Below are positions 1-10,938 of a stretch of DNA of 64,000 bases, piece by piece. The translations under genes and the position numbers were made by a program. Source of the stretch: Brassica napus (taxonomy: Eukaryota > Streptophyta > Magnoliopsida > Brassicales > Brassicaceae); the NCBI RefSeq assembly GCF_020379485.1, contig NC_063452.1, positions 31,006,770-31,070,769 on the forward strand. Reading direction: 5' to 3'. Positions within the stretch are counted from its first letter, which is position 1. Each line of letters opens with the position of its first letter. The notes under the pieces are model-generated. The model saw nothing but the letters and a program-made list of their open reading frames with translations, made no database searches and was not told the DNA's origin.

Positions 1-1130
1 CTTTTCAGAAAGCCCAAGATCAGGAGAAATGGCCACGGAAATTAGGAGTTATGATCAATTCCCCAGAACCGGCCAAACCAACGTCATCTATGGAAAGTCT
101 TCAACCAATTTAACTTGGTTCGACCCAGAGCTATTTATGGGAACCAGGAGATCATCTTAACCAATCAGGAGGTATTCCAGAAGTCCTTAGCTGCACCATA
201 ACCCAGGAGATCAGTCGGTTCAATGGAGAATCACTTAAATCAAACCGGAGCTATTTATGGAAAGAGTGGACAATCTTTCGGTTTGATCCCTTCCAAGCAA
301 TTCCAATCCAACCAGGAGAACCAGATGACATCCAGACTAAACCAAGACATCCAGGAGACATTATACACGAGCCAGAAGAGTTCTACAACTTCATCCCATG
401 CACCAGCCCACATAGGAATAAGAAGATCCCCATTATCACCGAACTGCCTTATTTGGAGTCTCTTGCATTCAAACTCCAACAGCTCTTTTTCTACCAAGGA
501 AAGGACGAGATAAGCATCTATCAAGCATTCAAGAAGGTCCCAAGAAAGCTCTCTTATCCCCTTAAACCATCCAGGTTCAAGAAAGATCAGATTCTTTACT
601 TGGAGCCAAAATCCCACAAAAGGCTCCAACGGCTAGTTTTCGATTTCTTTCTTAGTTTTGATTTGTTTCCTTTTTCTATTTATTTTAGAACGTTAGGACC
701 TTTGTCTCTGAGCATTATATAAGCTCCTAGATGTCCATTGTAAAGATCACCCTTAATCACCAAGTTAATAAAAAGTTATTCAGTTTTTATCAAAGATTGT
801 TCTTTGTATAAAATATCGGTCTTTAGAATTCAAAGAGAGATTCTTTGTTGTTCTATTGATTTCGTGAGTCTAGTTTATTTGTGCAAATCAAATAAGCTCA
901 GTACACAGATTGAGAGAGTCAATCACATCGTCCCACCATTCCATCCGATTGAGAGATTCAATCAAAACCTCCTCCGCAAATCCACTTCAATCCATCTTTT
1001 GATCAAGCTGAGAGTGATACACATCCAGCAGCTTGATTCCGCCATATCTATCATTTTTCTTTGTTTATTTATCTTAGTTTATTCTTCATAGCATTCGTAT
1101 CTCATTCATCTTTCATTTGTTTCAGGTTTT
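1..1130 (+). repeat. unidentified LTR-retrotransposon-like fragment
   Basis: No conserved protein is recognisable here. The stretch has the look of a retrotransposon 3' region running into an LTR: a TATA-like box (attatataagc, about 713-723) is followed by a possible polyadenylation signal (aataaaa, about 766) and a pyrimidine-rich leader-like segment to about 1130. Two short related blocks containing GAGCTATTTATGG occur near 130 and 247. The right edge, where minus-strand gag sequence begins, is blurred and lies between about 1100 and 1240. The left edge is outside the window. Family and LTR termini could not be assigned. Confidence 0.35.
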
Positions 1131-1234
1131 ACAATCGATTTCAGACCATATCGACCAACCGGTCTCATCTTTGGTTGATCCGATTTGAACCTCCAACAAC
1201 CATTTGGGCGACCCAGCTTCCAGCCTGCAACAAC

Positions 1235-2691
1235 TTTCCAGAAATTGTCATTTATAATGGCACTCACGTGGTACTTCTATCCAGTCTTACCTTTTCCTTT
1301 AATCAGCGGTTCATGTCTCCTTATAGCTTCACTAGTCTGAACCACATAAGGCTCCAACTTCTTCACATAGGTGTTGAGGGCTTCAAACTTATCATTCAGA
1401 TTGGTGTATACAACATCTATCTTCCCATTGAACTCCACAGCCATTTTATGTTATCCCTCAAGAACCTGATCAAGCATTGATTCCAGTTTTATTTCTTGAG
1501 TTGCTAGTGCAGGATTCTGGTAAGAAGAGGCTCCACAGTTTTTGTTGTTGTTGTTGATGAAGGGTTTCTAGTACTACGAGCCTTGGTTGTTGCTGAAATT
1601 ACCCCTTTGGTCAGCGCCATTGAAGTTTATGTTTCCACTCTGATTCCCAAACCTCTGACTTTGAAAACCGCTACCACTGATGTAGTTCACATCCTCATCA
1701 TCGCCTCGGTCACTGTCAACAACTATAGCTTCCACATCCTCTGCGAAGCTAACCTGTTTCTTGAAAAGTTTGTGAACACTTTCCAGCTTTGCCTTAACCT
1801 CGGCCATCTGCTCCTTGTCCAAACTCTAGTTGATTTCTTCCTCTCATAATTAGTGTTCTTGGTGCTATTTCTAGATGCTAAGTTCTTAATAAGTCTCACA
1901 TCTTCTTATGGATTCTTAGTGTTGAAATTCCCCTCACTTGCTGTGTCTAGAGACATCTGATAAACCAAAGTGATGCCTTTGAAGAAGGTACCTAGCAGCT
2001 TTACCTGGTTGAACCAATGCTACGTACAGTCTCTCTGATATGACTTGAATCTGATCCAGGAGCTTCTGAAAGATTATGTAGCCTCCTGAGTGAATGTAGC
2101 AATTTTGTTCCTCATGTTTTCAGATCGCGCATCATCAAAGAACTTACGCAGAGAGAAATTTTTGATGTCTGTCTAGGACGTAATAGATCCTGGTGGTAAC
2201 TGCTTAATCCAATATGAAGCATCTCCTATAGGTGAGTACTTGAAGAGCTTACAGAGAAAGTAGTCCTCAGAGACTCCATTGGCTTTGATAGCATACACTA
2301 AATCCTTGAACCTCTCCAGATGGTCCATAGGATGCTCATGTGTAAGCCCATGATAAGACTTTTGTCCCACAAATTGATTTGCAGGCTTCAGCTAGAAATC
2401 TTGCCTCTAAAAGATATGAGGACGAATAGAAAATATGTTGGCTTAGAATTGATCTGGACAGTTGTAGTCAGCCAACGTTCTAGGTCGAGCAGCCTCAACA
2501 TTCTCAGCAACTGCAGCCTGAGCATTGGCTGCAGCATTCTCAGCATTACCATCTTCTAGAACAATTGCTTCTGGATCAGGAATGACATCCCCCTGATTAT
2601 CAAGTCTCTGACCTGGGGCATTACGAAGATGACCCTCATATTTATGAAGTTCTCCATTCGCATCCTGAATCAGTACAAGAGTCGTGGCCAT
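1235..2691 (-). pseudogene. Athila-like Ty3/gypsy gag remnant
   Basis: Minus-strand reading gives pieces of a plant Ty3/gypsy gag of the Athila type, in the right order but in different frames. The start Met is at 2691, followed by an acidic, Ala-rich N-terminal region (2443-2691). Next is a segment with the family pattern HPMDHLERFKDL and GDASYWIKQLPPGS (2173-2370), then a charged and Asn/Gly-rich part (1574-1822). A final piece with a Val-Asp-Phe/Glu-Phe-Asn-Gly-Lys pattern continues to roughly 1240. Several frameshifts and stops separate these pieces, so no gag protein can be made. Protease, reverse transcriptase and integrase are absent; the element is cut off where the unrelated plus-strand fragment begins. 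It lies directly downstream, in its own orientation, of a primer-binding site and LTR. The lineage call rests on remembered motifs. Confidence 0.72.
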
Positions 2692-2710
2692 GTTGCTTGT
2701 TTGCGGGTTG

Positions 2711-4036
2711 GTGTCGATCGATGCTTGAGAAGTGTCGATCGCTGTTCGTGCACAAGTGGTTTCAATCGACGAAGAAAAGATGTGGATCTATGCTGCTTGC
2801 TACTCCTTGCGGATTGTACGTTCGAGTCTTGGAGGATCCGAAAATAAAAGGTCATTTTCCTTGCTGCTTCTGGTGTTGTTGGGATGCACATGAAAGAAAC
2901 AAAAAAATGTATGTAAGTAACTAAACACAAAATAAAAACCTAGACTAGACCTATTATTCAAGTCTAATAGTGAATCCAATGCTCTCCGACAATAGCGCCA
3001 AATTTTATGCAAGCTCAAATTACCCTAGAGTTAACTTTTTCTCTCAAATAAGAGATCAATTGCAGTACTTAGGGATCGACTCCACATGGATAGTGGGCAC
3101 ACAATAGACTAAGAGAAATCTAGGTTAAGCTAGACAATCAATATAAAAGCAGTAAATAAAGCAAAAAACAAGGAAATTGTTGGTTGTAAGATATATGGGA
3201 TAAAAGCCAGACTTAAGATTTCAGGCAATCATAATTATTAGTTATAGATTCTAAGGGTGTGTGATGCCCCGTCCTAGAACTCGAATGAAATAGTAAAATA
3301 TCCAGCTCTCGCCGTGAGTCTAATTAGATGTCTAAATCCTATATTCCCACTTTCGCGTGAGAATAGGGAGCGAGTGTTGATCGATACTACAGAGTGTCGA
3401 TCGATACTTCTTCAAACAAGCATTAACGCTCTGATCGACATGTTAACTAAGTAATTAAACCAGCTCTCGCATGCGCCTAACAACCTAGGTTAGCAGAATT
3501 AGTTTCAGGTAATGAACTCACTTCTGTGGTTGCCTATTATCTCAAGTTCAGGATTCTAGTCAGCTACCTTAGAACACAAGTAATTAGAATAATTCTGTGA
3601 ATGATCCAATTAAATCATCCTAATAGTTCTATGTATCAATAATTCATCAAAACCCTAATAAACCCTAAATTTGACAGGATGATTACTCAGACATAATTAA
3701 GCAAAACATAAAAATAAATTGAAAGACTTTCAAAAAAAAAAGAGTAATAGAAATTAGAATTTCAATAAAAATCTCTGAATGATTCTTTCATCGGCTCTCC
3801 AAAAGCTTATAAATAAAACCTAACTAATATGGTGTGTATAAGAAGATATGGAAAAGATAGGTAGATGTGTGTACAACCTAAACGATGGCTAAAACTATAT
3901 ATAGTAGGTAATAAGTTAGCCAGGGGCAGTCTTATAATTTGTGAAAACTTATGGGCTTTAGTCGGTCATTAAGTATATCTGTCCGTCTACTCTTGCGGGT
4001 GTCGAGCGACACCGAGGAAGAGGTGTCGATCGACGC
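2711..4036. repeat. dispersed TGTCGATCGA palindromic motif cluster
   Basis: Variants of the palindrome GTGTCGATCGACAC occur near 2711, 2734, 3371, 3392, 3998 and 4022, with weaker versions near 2762 and 3430. All lie in the LTR or leader of the Athila-like element. They are often paired about 20-30 bases apart. I recall similar motifs from Brassicaceae Ty3/gypsy LTRs. Function is unknown; a protein-binding or structural role is conjecture. Confidence 0.6.
2986..3000 (-). promoter_or_regulatory. tRNA primer-binding site of the Athila-like element
   Basis: Read on the minus strand this is TGGCGCTATTGTCGG. It resembles the TGGCGCCGTTGCCGG-type primer-binding site common in Athila/Tat elements, with substitutions. 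It sits seven bases inside the proposed 3' edge of the minus-oriented 5' LTR and about 300 bases upstream of the gag start, as expected for a reverse-transcription primer site. Confidence 0.6.
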
Positions 4037-4241
4037 TTCTTCTAAATCTTGACTTTGACTTCTGATTTCTTGAACAGTTATGAATTTCCTCATCCTTACG
4101 CTCTAAAATGCTCCATAATATCCACAACATTCCAAAACATTTATAGACCTGAAAATACTCTAAAATAGACTCCAAACATAATATATAAACTTTAAAAAGA
4201 TTTATACTATGGTCAAAAACTAGTCAAGTATACAACTCACA
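3008..4241 (-). repeat. 5' LTR of Athila-like element
   Basis: The boundaries are inferred. Read on the minus strand the block begins TGTGAGTTGTAT (from 4241) and ends GAGCTTGCA (3008), giving the usual TG...CA ends, and the primer-binding site lies immediately downstream. A TATA-like box (ctatatatag) lies near 3893-3902 on either strand. The LTR contains several copies of a palindromic motif related to GTGTCGATCGACAC. The partner 3' LTR is not in the window, so neither the ends nor a target duplication can be checked. Confidence 0.55.
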
Positions 4242-4495
4242 TTTTGTCACCTAGGTAATGACAAAAATATCCCTAGATGTGGCAATCTAGAAGAAATGAT
4301 AAACCATCTTTTCAAATTCCTATCTTCTTTCCAAATTTTAGCCCTTTGGAATTTTCTTCCTTCCCTTTTCTTTCAAATATACTTTTATACATGAATTTTT
4401 TATTTTGGAGGAAAAAGACTTAGGCTTGCCCAATCCACGAAGGAATAAATCATATGGTACATATATAAAGGAAGAACAAAGATTTTTATAAAAAA
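4242..4495. other. intergenic stretch between LTR and Helitron end
   Basis: About 250 bases between the proposed LTR edge and the Helitron-type terminus. No open reading frame, terminal repeat or recognisable motif was seen. Confidence 0.5.
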
Positions 4496-4530
4496 CTAGA
4501 TTTTGACCCGCACGTCCGTGCGGATATTTT
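4496..4530 (-). mobile_element. Helitron-type 3' terminus (minus orientation)
   Basis: Read on the minus strand this stretch forms a GC hairpin (CCGCACGGACGTGCGG) and then ends ...AAAATCTAG followed by T. A short hairpin a few bases before CTAG, inserted before T, is the Helitron 3' signature. The body would lie to the right (4531-4761 and 7404-9104, AT-rich). No matching 5' TC end was identified, and the copy is probably truncated by later insertions. Confidence 0.6.
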
Positions 4531-4776
4531 TTTCATTTTATAAATGTAATTGATTTTATTACAATTTTTTAAAATATATAATTTCCATTTTAGTGTTATA
4601 TATTATGTTATTATATAATATTATTGTTTATATTTCTTATTCTGCATTATTAATATATAGTGATTTGTTTAATACACTTTACTTTGCTATTATTTTTACT
4701 ACTTACGAATATATTTTCGAGATATGTAAAATAAAATAACAACCTAAAATAATTAGATAGACACTACAAAAAAAGA

Positions 4777-5060
4777 TGTGATACAGTTTTCAATCATTTA
4801 TTTGTAAATGATATAAAATATAGATAATTTAGCATCAGTTATAACAACTGATGTCATTACTAACAAATTTAACATCACTTTGACTAAGTGATATAATTCA
4901 TCTTGATTAGCGTCACTTTAATAAAACTGATGCTACTATATTAAGTTATATCGTTTATATAAATGATGTAAATTTATTCTGGATTAAAATCATTTATGCA
5001 AATGTTACAAATCTTACATCAATTAAAAAGTGATTCTAATTATATATATTTATTTCAAAA
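4777..5060. repeat. left subterminal repeat array of the CACTA element
   Basis: A dense series of ATCANTT and AANTGAT half-sites, for example atcagttataacaactgat, in both orientations at roughly 20-40 base spacing. In CACTA elements such subterminal repeats are binding sites for a TNPA-like protein; here this is inferred from position and pattern. Confidence 0.75.
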
Positions 5061-5269
5061 AAATAATTATTAGTATTAACTTCAATTATAAGAAAATGAT
5101 GTGGATTTGCTACCCATTAACTACAGTGGTTAATCCCCACATAAAAAATAAAGCCTGGGAAGTAATACAGGTAATACATAACATTTAATCTATTTATAAA
5201 TTTTTAACTTTGAGATGTAAGATAATATATTCGTCTGATGAACATGGTTTGGTTTGTTTTTGTTATTTC

Positions 5270-6481
5270 AGTCCAAATTCTGGTTTGATGATCCACCAAT
5301 GAGAAAAGTGTTTGTGATGAGTGCATTAGGTAGCAGATGAAAAGATGTCCAACTACGTCTTTGGAAAGAATACAAGCGAAACAGTGTAAGTGAGACATTG
5401 CTCAATCGACCAGAAAATGTTCCCGAAAATCAATGGGGTCATTTCGTTCACATGCGATTCACTGAAAAGTGGAAGGTACAGTTTTATTTGTTAGATATTT
5501 ATACATAGTTCTATATCAAATACAAGCAATAATTTTGTATGTGAGATTTCAGAAAATGCAAGAGAGGAATATAGGAAGCCAAAAGAAAAATATCATGCCT
5601 CACGTATGTGGAAGAAAAAGTTTTTCAAGGAAACGAAATGATATTGTAAGTAATGTAAAGTTAGTTTATTATATTGATATAAACTACTTTACTATACTAA
5701 TATTATATATATTTTATGCATGTTACAAAGACAATCAAAACTGGAAAACGACCATGTCGAGCAGAGTTTTTTATCGACACTCGCACAAAACCTAATGGAA
5801 GCTTTGTATGTGAAGAAGCAAAAACACGGGAGGTTAGTTTCAGTCAATATTATCATAGATTTGTAAGTTAATTCTACTTGATCTTTATTCTTCATTTGTG
5901 GTTTAGGAAGAATTTACGACGTTGTTGGGCCAAAAGTCACATGTGACAAACAATGCTATTGCTAGTTTGGATGATGAATATGCACAAGTTTTTGGTCCAG
6001 AGCGTCCAGGACGAGTACGGTGTGTTGGTCGTGGACCTACACCTTCAAAATTAGTGAACCATTCACCTGTTACGAGACAAGAGATAGAGAATTCAGAAAT
6101 GGTTATTGACCTGAAGTCACAAGTGAAAGAATTATCAGATCAAGTCAAGGGAATGACTACATTCATCCAACAAGTAATTGGTACTTCAACTGGTGAACAG
6201 GTAATAATATAGTTTATAAGTTAATTGTATTTTTATACTTTTGATATGTCAACTAATATATGCTGAACTAATTATTTAGGCAAGAGTATGGGTTTCAAGT
6301 TTTGCTGTAGGTTTTGCTGACATACCAAACCCAGCTTTTGCCAACGTACCAGTTCCACCAAATCCAAATCAGGTAAATTATAATTAATTTTAGTTTTATA
6401 ATCAATAATTATTCAAAATATTAACTGATCTGTTGTATAATTCTATTTCAGGAACGGAGTGATGATGCTGTTAGAGACTAA
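5270..6481 (+). pseudogene. Transposase_24-like (Ptta/En/Spm) gene of the CACTA element
   Basis: Recognisable exons on the plus strand give the plant En/Spm-associated Transposase_24 type. They are approximately 5270-5476 (after a ttatttcag acceptor), 5553-5645, 5730-5832, 5909-6201, 6280-6372 and 6452-6481, each flanked by GT...AG-type sites. Characteristic pieces are NVPENQWGHFV, the RAEFFIDTRTKPNGSFV block, and a C-terminal part with a coiled-coil-like segment (LKSQVKELSDQVKGMTTFI). An in-frame TGA at about 5338 interrupts the first recognisable exon, and no N-terminal exon or start codon is evident. Proteins of this type probably assist CACTA mobility by binding element DNA, as TNPA does; that role is inferred from family. 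The gene lies wholly within the terminal inverted repeats. Confidence 0.7.
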
Positions 6482-6749
6482 GACTCCGACGTTGGAAGCA
6501 ATGGCAGTGATCTTCATCAACATTAGTTTAATAATATTTTCAGCAACTTTCAATTTATTTTATTTTATGAATTTGCATGATGGATTAGTTATGTGATTTG
6601 ATTTCTAATACTTTATTTATTATCTAAATCAGGTTTTATTCATTTAATTAATTTTCTTGCATTTTAAATATATTTTAAATTTAATAACAAAACAAAAATT
6701 CGTTTATATTAATATTAATATAAATCATAAATATGTAAATAAAAATAAT

Positions 6750-7390
6750 ATTTGTATCATTTATATAAGTGAAATATATTATAATCATTTATGAAAACTG
6801 ATATAGATTTAGCATCAATTATATACAAATGATGATAGAAATTTAAATCACTAAATTGTAAATGATACAGTTATAAAAATCACTTCTTAAAACTGATATA
6901 AATTTAACATCAATACGTAAAATGATAATAATACTTTAAATCACTTGCTTTAAATGATATAATTATTACAATCACTTTTAAAAACTGATTAAGGTTAACA
7001 TCAATTGTTTAAAATGATATATTATTTAAAATCGCTTGTTATAAATGATACAATTACTAATATCATTTCTAAGAATTGATGTTACTGTTACATCCATTTA
7101 TAATAAATGATTTAACAATTCAAATCAGTTTCTCTAATTGACACTAATACTAAAATCATTTCGCATAACTGATCTTAAAGTTAACATATCTTACAAATGA
7201 TACATTTTAAAATCATTTAAAATAATTGATGTAAATATATAATTGTATTGCATCAGTTTTGAATAAAATGATGTAAATTATTTAAATCACCACTTTCAGA
7301 GTCATTTATTTAACTGATGTAAAAGTAAAGTTTTTTACATCATATATAACTAATGCAAATATATAAAATAAATGATGTAAACTAGTCTCT
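6750..7390. repeat. right subterminal repeat array of the CACTA element
   Basis: Longer counterpart of the left array: ATCANTT / AANTGAT half-sites, often as ATCATTT...AAATGAT pairs, recur for about 640 bases up to the right terminal repeat. The array is more than twice as long as the left one. Confidence 0.75.
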
Positions 7391-7403
7391 TTTTTTTGTA
7401 GTG

Positions 7404-9104
7404 AGAGAACCCCCTCCAAAATATGTTTTTTTTTTAATTTAGTTATTTATATTATAAAAAATATTTTTAAGATAATTTATATTTACATATTGTGTTTAAA
7501 AAATATACTTTAACATATATTATTTTAATATATTACAGGATTTATAAGTAAAAAAAATTGTTTTGTTTAAACAATATAGACATATTATTTTAGTAAATTT
7601 TATACATAGTAGCATCTATCAATTTATTTTACTAAATTTTATTGATATCGAATACTTTTTGTATGTTATGATATTACTTTTTTTATAATTAAGATGTCAA
7701 AATATTATATTACTTCAATTTTGCAACTTATTTAGTTTATTTTTTGGTGACTCATTTCAAAAAGTTTTTCTTTATTATCTCTGATTTTATCTTTTGTAAA
7801 ATTTGAAATAGTATCATTTTGAGTTTGTATATTTATTTTTAAAAATTGTATATTTTGTCAAGAAAACTTTGAAAAATTACACAACTATTTTTGAGTTTGG
7901 AAGATTACATGAATTTTGAATTTATTTTATAACTACATTACTAATTTACGTTATTAAAAAGAAAATTGAAATTTTGGTAGTATTTTCTAAATTTTTCTAA
8001 ATTTCATAGATTTATAATAAAATAATTTAAAAATAGTATATGAGCTAAAGTTATTATATACCATTATTTATATGTATAAACATTTTTAACAACATATTGT
8101 TGAGAGTTTGAAAATAAATAAAAAGATAACATATAGTTGAACATATAAAAGTTTAAACTATGTTACTAAATTTATTTTTTTATATAAAATTATTATATAG
8201 TTTACAAATCTTAACTCATTTTAATGATTAGTGATAATTTATTTAAATGAAAAAGAATTTAAATTTTTTTTTGTTAATTTAACTATTTAATAAAGTTTTT
8301 TCATATGTAATTCATAAATTAATATATTAGTTTTCAAAATATTAGATTACTTTAATTTTTACAACATATATATTTTGTTTTTCGTGGTGCATTTCACAAA
8401 ATTATTCTTTATTATCTATGATTTTCTTTTGTAAAATTTTAAATATTATCATTTTGTGCTTGAATATTTACTTTTTAAATTTTATATTTTTTCAAGAAAA
8501 TTTGGAAAATTACACAAATATTTTTTGAGTTTGGAAGAATACATGAATTTTGAATTTCTTTTTTTTTTACTACATTTATACATTATGTGATTTAAAAAAG
8601 TTTGACTTTTTGGTAATATTTTCTAAATTTTTCTCAACAGATTTGGTTATAATTAGAAAAATATATAATTAAAATTTGATTTGTGATTAATATTTTAAAT
8701 GAATTATTAATTTCATAGTTTTCTAATAACATATTTTTAAAATAGTATATGAGCTAAAGGTTATTATATACCATTATTTTTTTGTGTATAAAACATTTTT
8801 AAACAACATATTGTTGAGGATTTCAAAATAAATAAAAACATAACATATACTTGTAGGCATAAAAGTTTAACCTATGTTACTAAATTTATGTTTGTATAAA
8901 AATATTATATAGTTTACAAATTTTAACCCAATTTAACGATGAGTGATAATTTATTTAAATGAAACAATTTTTAAATCATTATTATAATTTTGTCATATGT
9001 AATTCATAAATCAGTTCTATTTTTATATAATACAGAATATAATTATAAATTTATAAAAAGCAGTATATAATTTTTATTTTCTTATTTTAGAATAATATTA
9101 TAAC
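7404..9104. repeat. AT-rich block with an internal degenerate tandem duplication
   Basis: No coding sequence. About 650 bases are present twice in the same orientation (roughly 7640-8290 and 8330-9010). Anchors such as TTGAGTTTGGAAGA (7891 and 8525) and AACATATTGTTGAG (8091 and 8815) show the offset growing from 634 to 724 bases, so the second copy carries about 90 extra bases. The block probably belongs to the minus-oriented Helitron-like element ending at 4496. Confidence 0.6.
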
Positions 9105-9643
9105 CCCTGTTCGGGAACGCGCTAGGCGCTAGTCGGGCGGTCGGGTTGGACCTAGCGCCTAAAGAAAAAATCGGGGATTAATCGGAAATTATGCGGGGCG
9201 GAGTTTTTAGATGGTTTACTATGTTATAAAACATGTTAATCTTTAATTGTGTATAACATTAATACATTTTCATGTTTAAGATTGTATAAAACACACAAAT
9301 AGAATATATAAACTTAATATAGTGTAATTTTCATAAAAATTATGAATATAAATGATATTTATAAAATTTTAGATCAAATAAATAAATAAAAATATTATTA
9401 AAAATTAAAAAAAAAATAAAAAAATAAAAAAAAAAATAAAAAATAAATAAATAAATAGATTAGGCGCCGCTTAGGCGGCTAGGCGGTCATTTAGGCGGCT
9501 AGGCGGTCATTTAGGCGGTCTAGGCGGAAAAAAATCGGATATCCGATTTTTTTAACCGATTTGGCATAAATCGGGGCGGAAAAGTGACGCGTAACGCCTA
9601 GGCGGCCGTCTAGGCGGCTAGGCGGCCGAGTTTTAGAACAGGG
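9105..9643. mobile_element. hAT-type MITE with TAGGCGG repeats
   Basis: Perfect 8-bp terminal inverted repeats, CCCTGTTC at 9105 and GAACAGGG ending at 9643. They are flanked by a perfect 8-bp target duplication ATTATAAC (9097-9104 and 9644-9651), diagnostic of the hAT superfamily. The 539-bp element has no coding capacity. Its right subterminal part holds many copies of CTAGGCGG / TTAGGCGG, with inverted counterparts CGCCTA near the left end, in an otherwise AT-rich middle. Confidence 0.85.
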
Positions 9644-9685
9644 ATTATAACTAACGTTGATTTATAATAATATTATATTATTAAT

Positions 9686-10837
9686 TGTGGGAACCGAAAT
9701 TTGCACTGTCGATTTTCCGTAAAATAACGAAAGCTAGGAAAACCCTAATTTTTCAGAGGTCCCGGATTATCTGTGAAAACACACGAAAAACGAAAGAGAC
9801 AAGCACAATAGAATATCGAAAGTAAATTGCACAGAGGCGTATTATTGATTGATAAGAACAAAGTTACAGGATTTTCGAGAGACAAGACGGACAGAGTTTT
9901 GCTAGCCAAGTCAGTCCCAGAACAAAGATGAAAAGAGTTTTAAGTAAATATCGAGCCGCCTAAATTCTAAGTTTTCCTAAGCTAGCAGCGTTTTTCTAGG
10001 TCTAAGAATCTCTCTCTTGCGTCCTCGGCTCTGGTTCCTCTTATATATGCCTTCTAAGTCGATTTTCGCTTCCTTTTCTGCCCCTGGGTCGAGTTTATCT
10101 CTTTGCGGAAATATTACTTTTCTTTCCGATCTTCATCATTATCTTGGAAACTTGACATTTATCTTCCGATTTTGCGAGATTTATCTTCTTCTGCAAGTAA
10201 AGATAGGCCGTCATAGCATCATTGAGCTTGGCTTTGTTTACGAAATAGTAAGTGGGCCCTTAGCCGCGTTCTAGGCCTCTTTGAACCGTTTTCCGACTTA
10301 AGCGTTTTTTACGATTTCTTCGAAAGAACGTTTCTTGATGCAACGTCGGTTTGCCGAAGAAGTTCATACTTCTCTTATAGTTAGACGAGTATGGTGTTAA
10401 GTTAACCGTCGTCGTTTATACGAGAGCCATGAACTTTATTCGGGAAAACGAGTTCTCACGGTTCTTATTATAAAGCTCCAATGGTAACTCCGATCGATAC
10501 GGAACGAAGGATTGATCCAGCGAGGCTCGGTAAAGGGCATGAGGTCCAGTCCACGGCAACAAGAGTTGTCCCAACTCGCCAAATGGACGAGTTGGACGGT
10601 TTTTAAAGTGAGCGTTCCCTTTCAGAAAGTTCTTGACGAAAAAAGAGTCCTTCGGGCATTAGTGACGTCTCGCTTTGCCGAATGTATTTTTACGTCATTT
10701 TTTCAAGTGATGGAGTGTTCTGATGACATTCAGATTTTGGGATGTTTTCTGCTGCATTAAAAAGAAGCTTCAAAAATATCGAGTCTGGGATCGGATATTT
10801 CGATTTTTTTTTGGGAGTATACGAGTATACGTATACA
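9686..10837 (-). repeat. 3' LTR of Tat/Retand-like Ty3/gypsy element
   Basis: Inferred from ends and context. On the minus strand the block begins TGTATACGTATAC (10837) and ends CGGTTCCCACA (9686), giving TG...CA ends. A purine-rich stretch (GAGGGAGTAGG on the minus strand) lies immediately upstream and could be the polypurine tract. A TATA-like ATATATAAGAG (minus) lies near 10038-10048. The integrase of the same-orientation element ends about 100 bases upstream at 10939. No 5' LTR is in the window. Confidence 0.55.
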
Positions 10838-10938
10838 TACCTACTCCCTCGGGGACAGCTGAGCTCGTCGTATGACAAATTGCCTATGTACCCTCTTCTG
10901 GGATCAAGGCCGTCCCGTAGTTCAGTGCAAAGTTCTGC

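Larger units (their letters stand above)
4762..7403 (+). mobile_element. CACTA (En/Spm) transposon, 2.64 kb
   Basis: The ends are inverted copies: CACTACAAAAAAAGA at 4762 and TCTTTTTTTTGTAGTG ending at 7403. This is the canonical CACTA start with a tolerated A-run length difference. The three bases outside both ends are AGA (4759-4761 and 7404-7406), the 3-bp target duplication expected of this superfamily. Subterminal regions on both sides are packed with short inverted motifs. The interior holds a degenerate Transposase_24-like gene but no recognisable DDE transposase, so the element is non-autonomous. It inserted into AT-rich sequence of a minus-oriented Helitron-like element. Confidence 0.9.

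Noticed and set aside
1061..1480. 139-aa plus-strand ORF
   Set aside because: Overlaps minus-strand gag remnant and the junction with it; no recognisable protein.
10017..10760. Plus-strand ORFs of 82-85 aa
   Set aside because: Lie inside the proposed LTR of a minus-strand Ty3/gypsy element; no domain.
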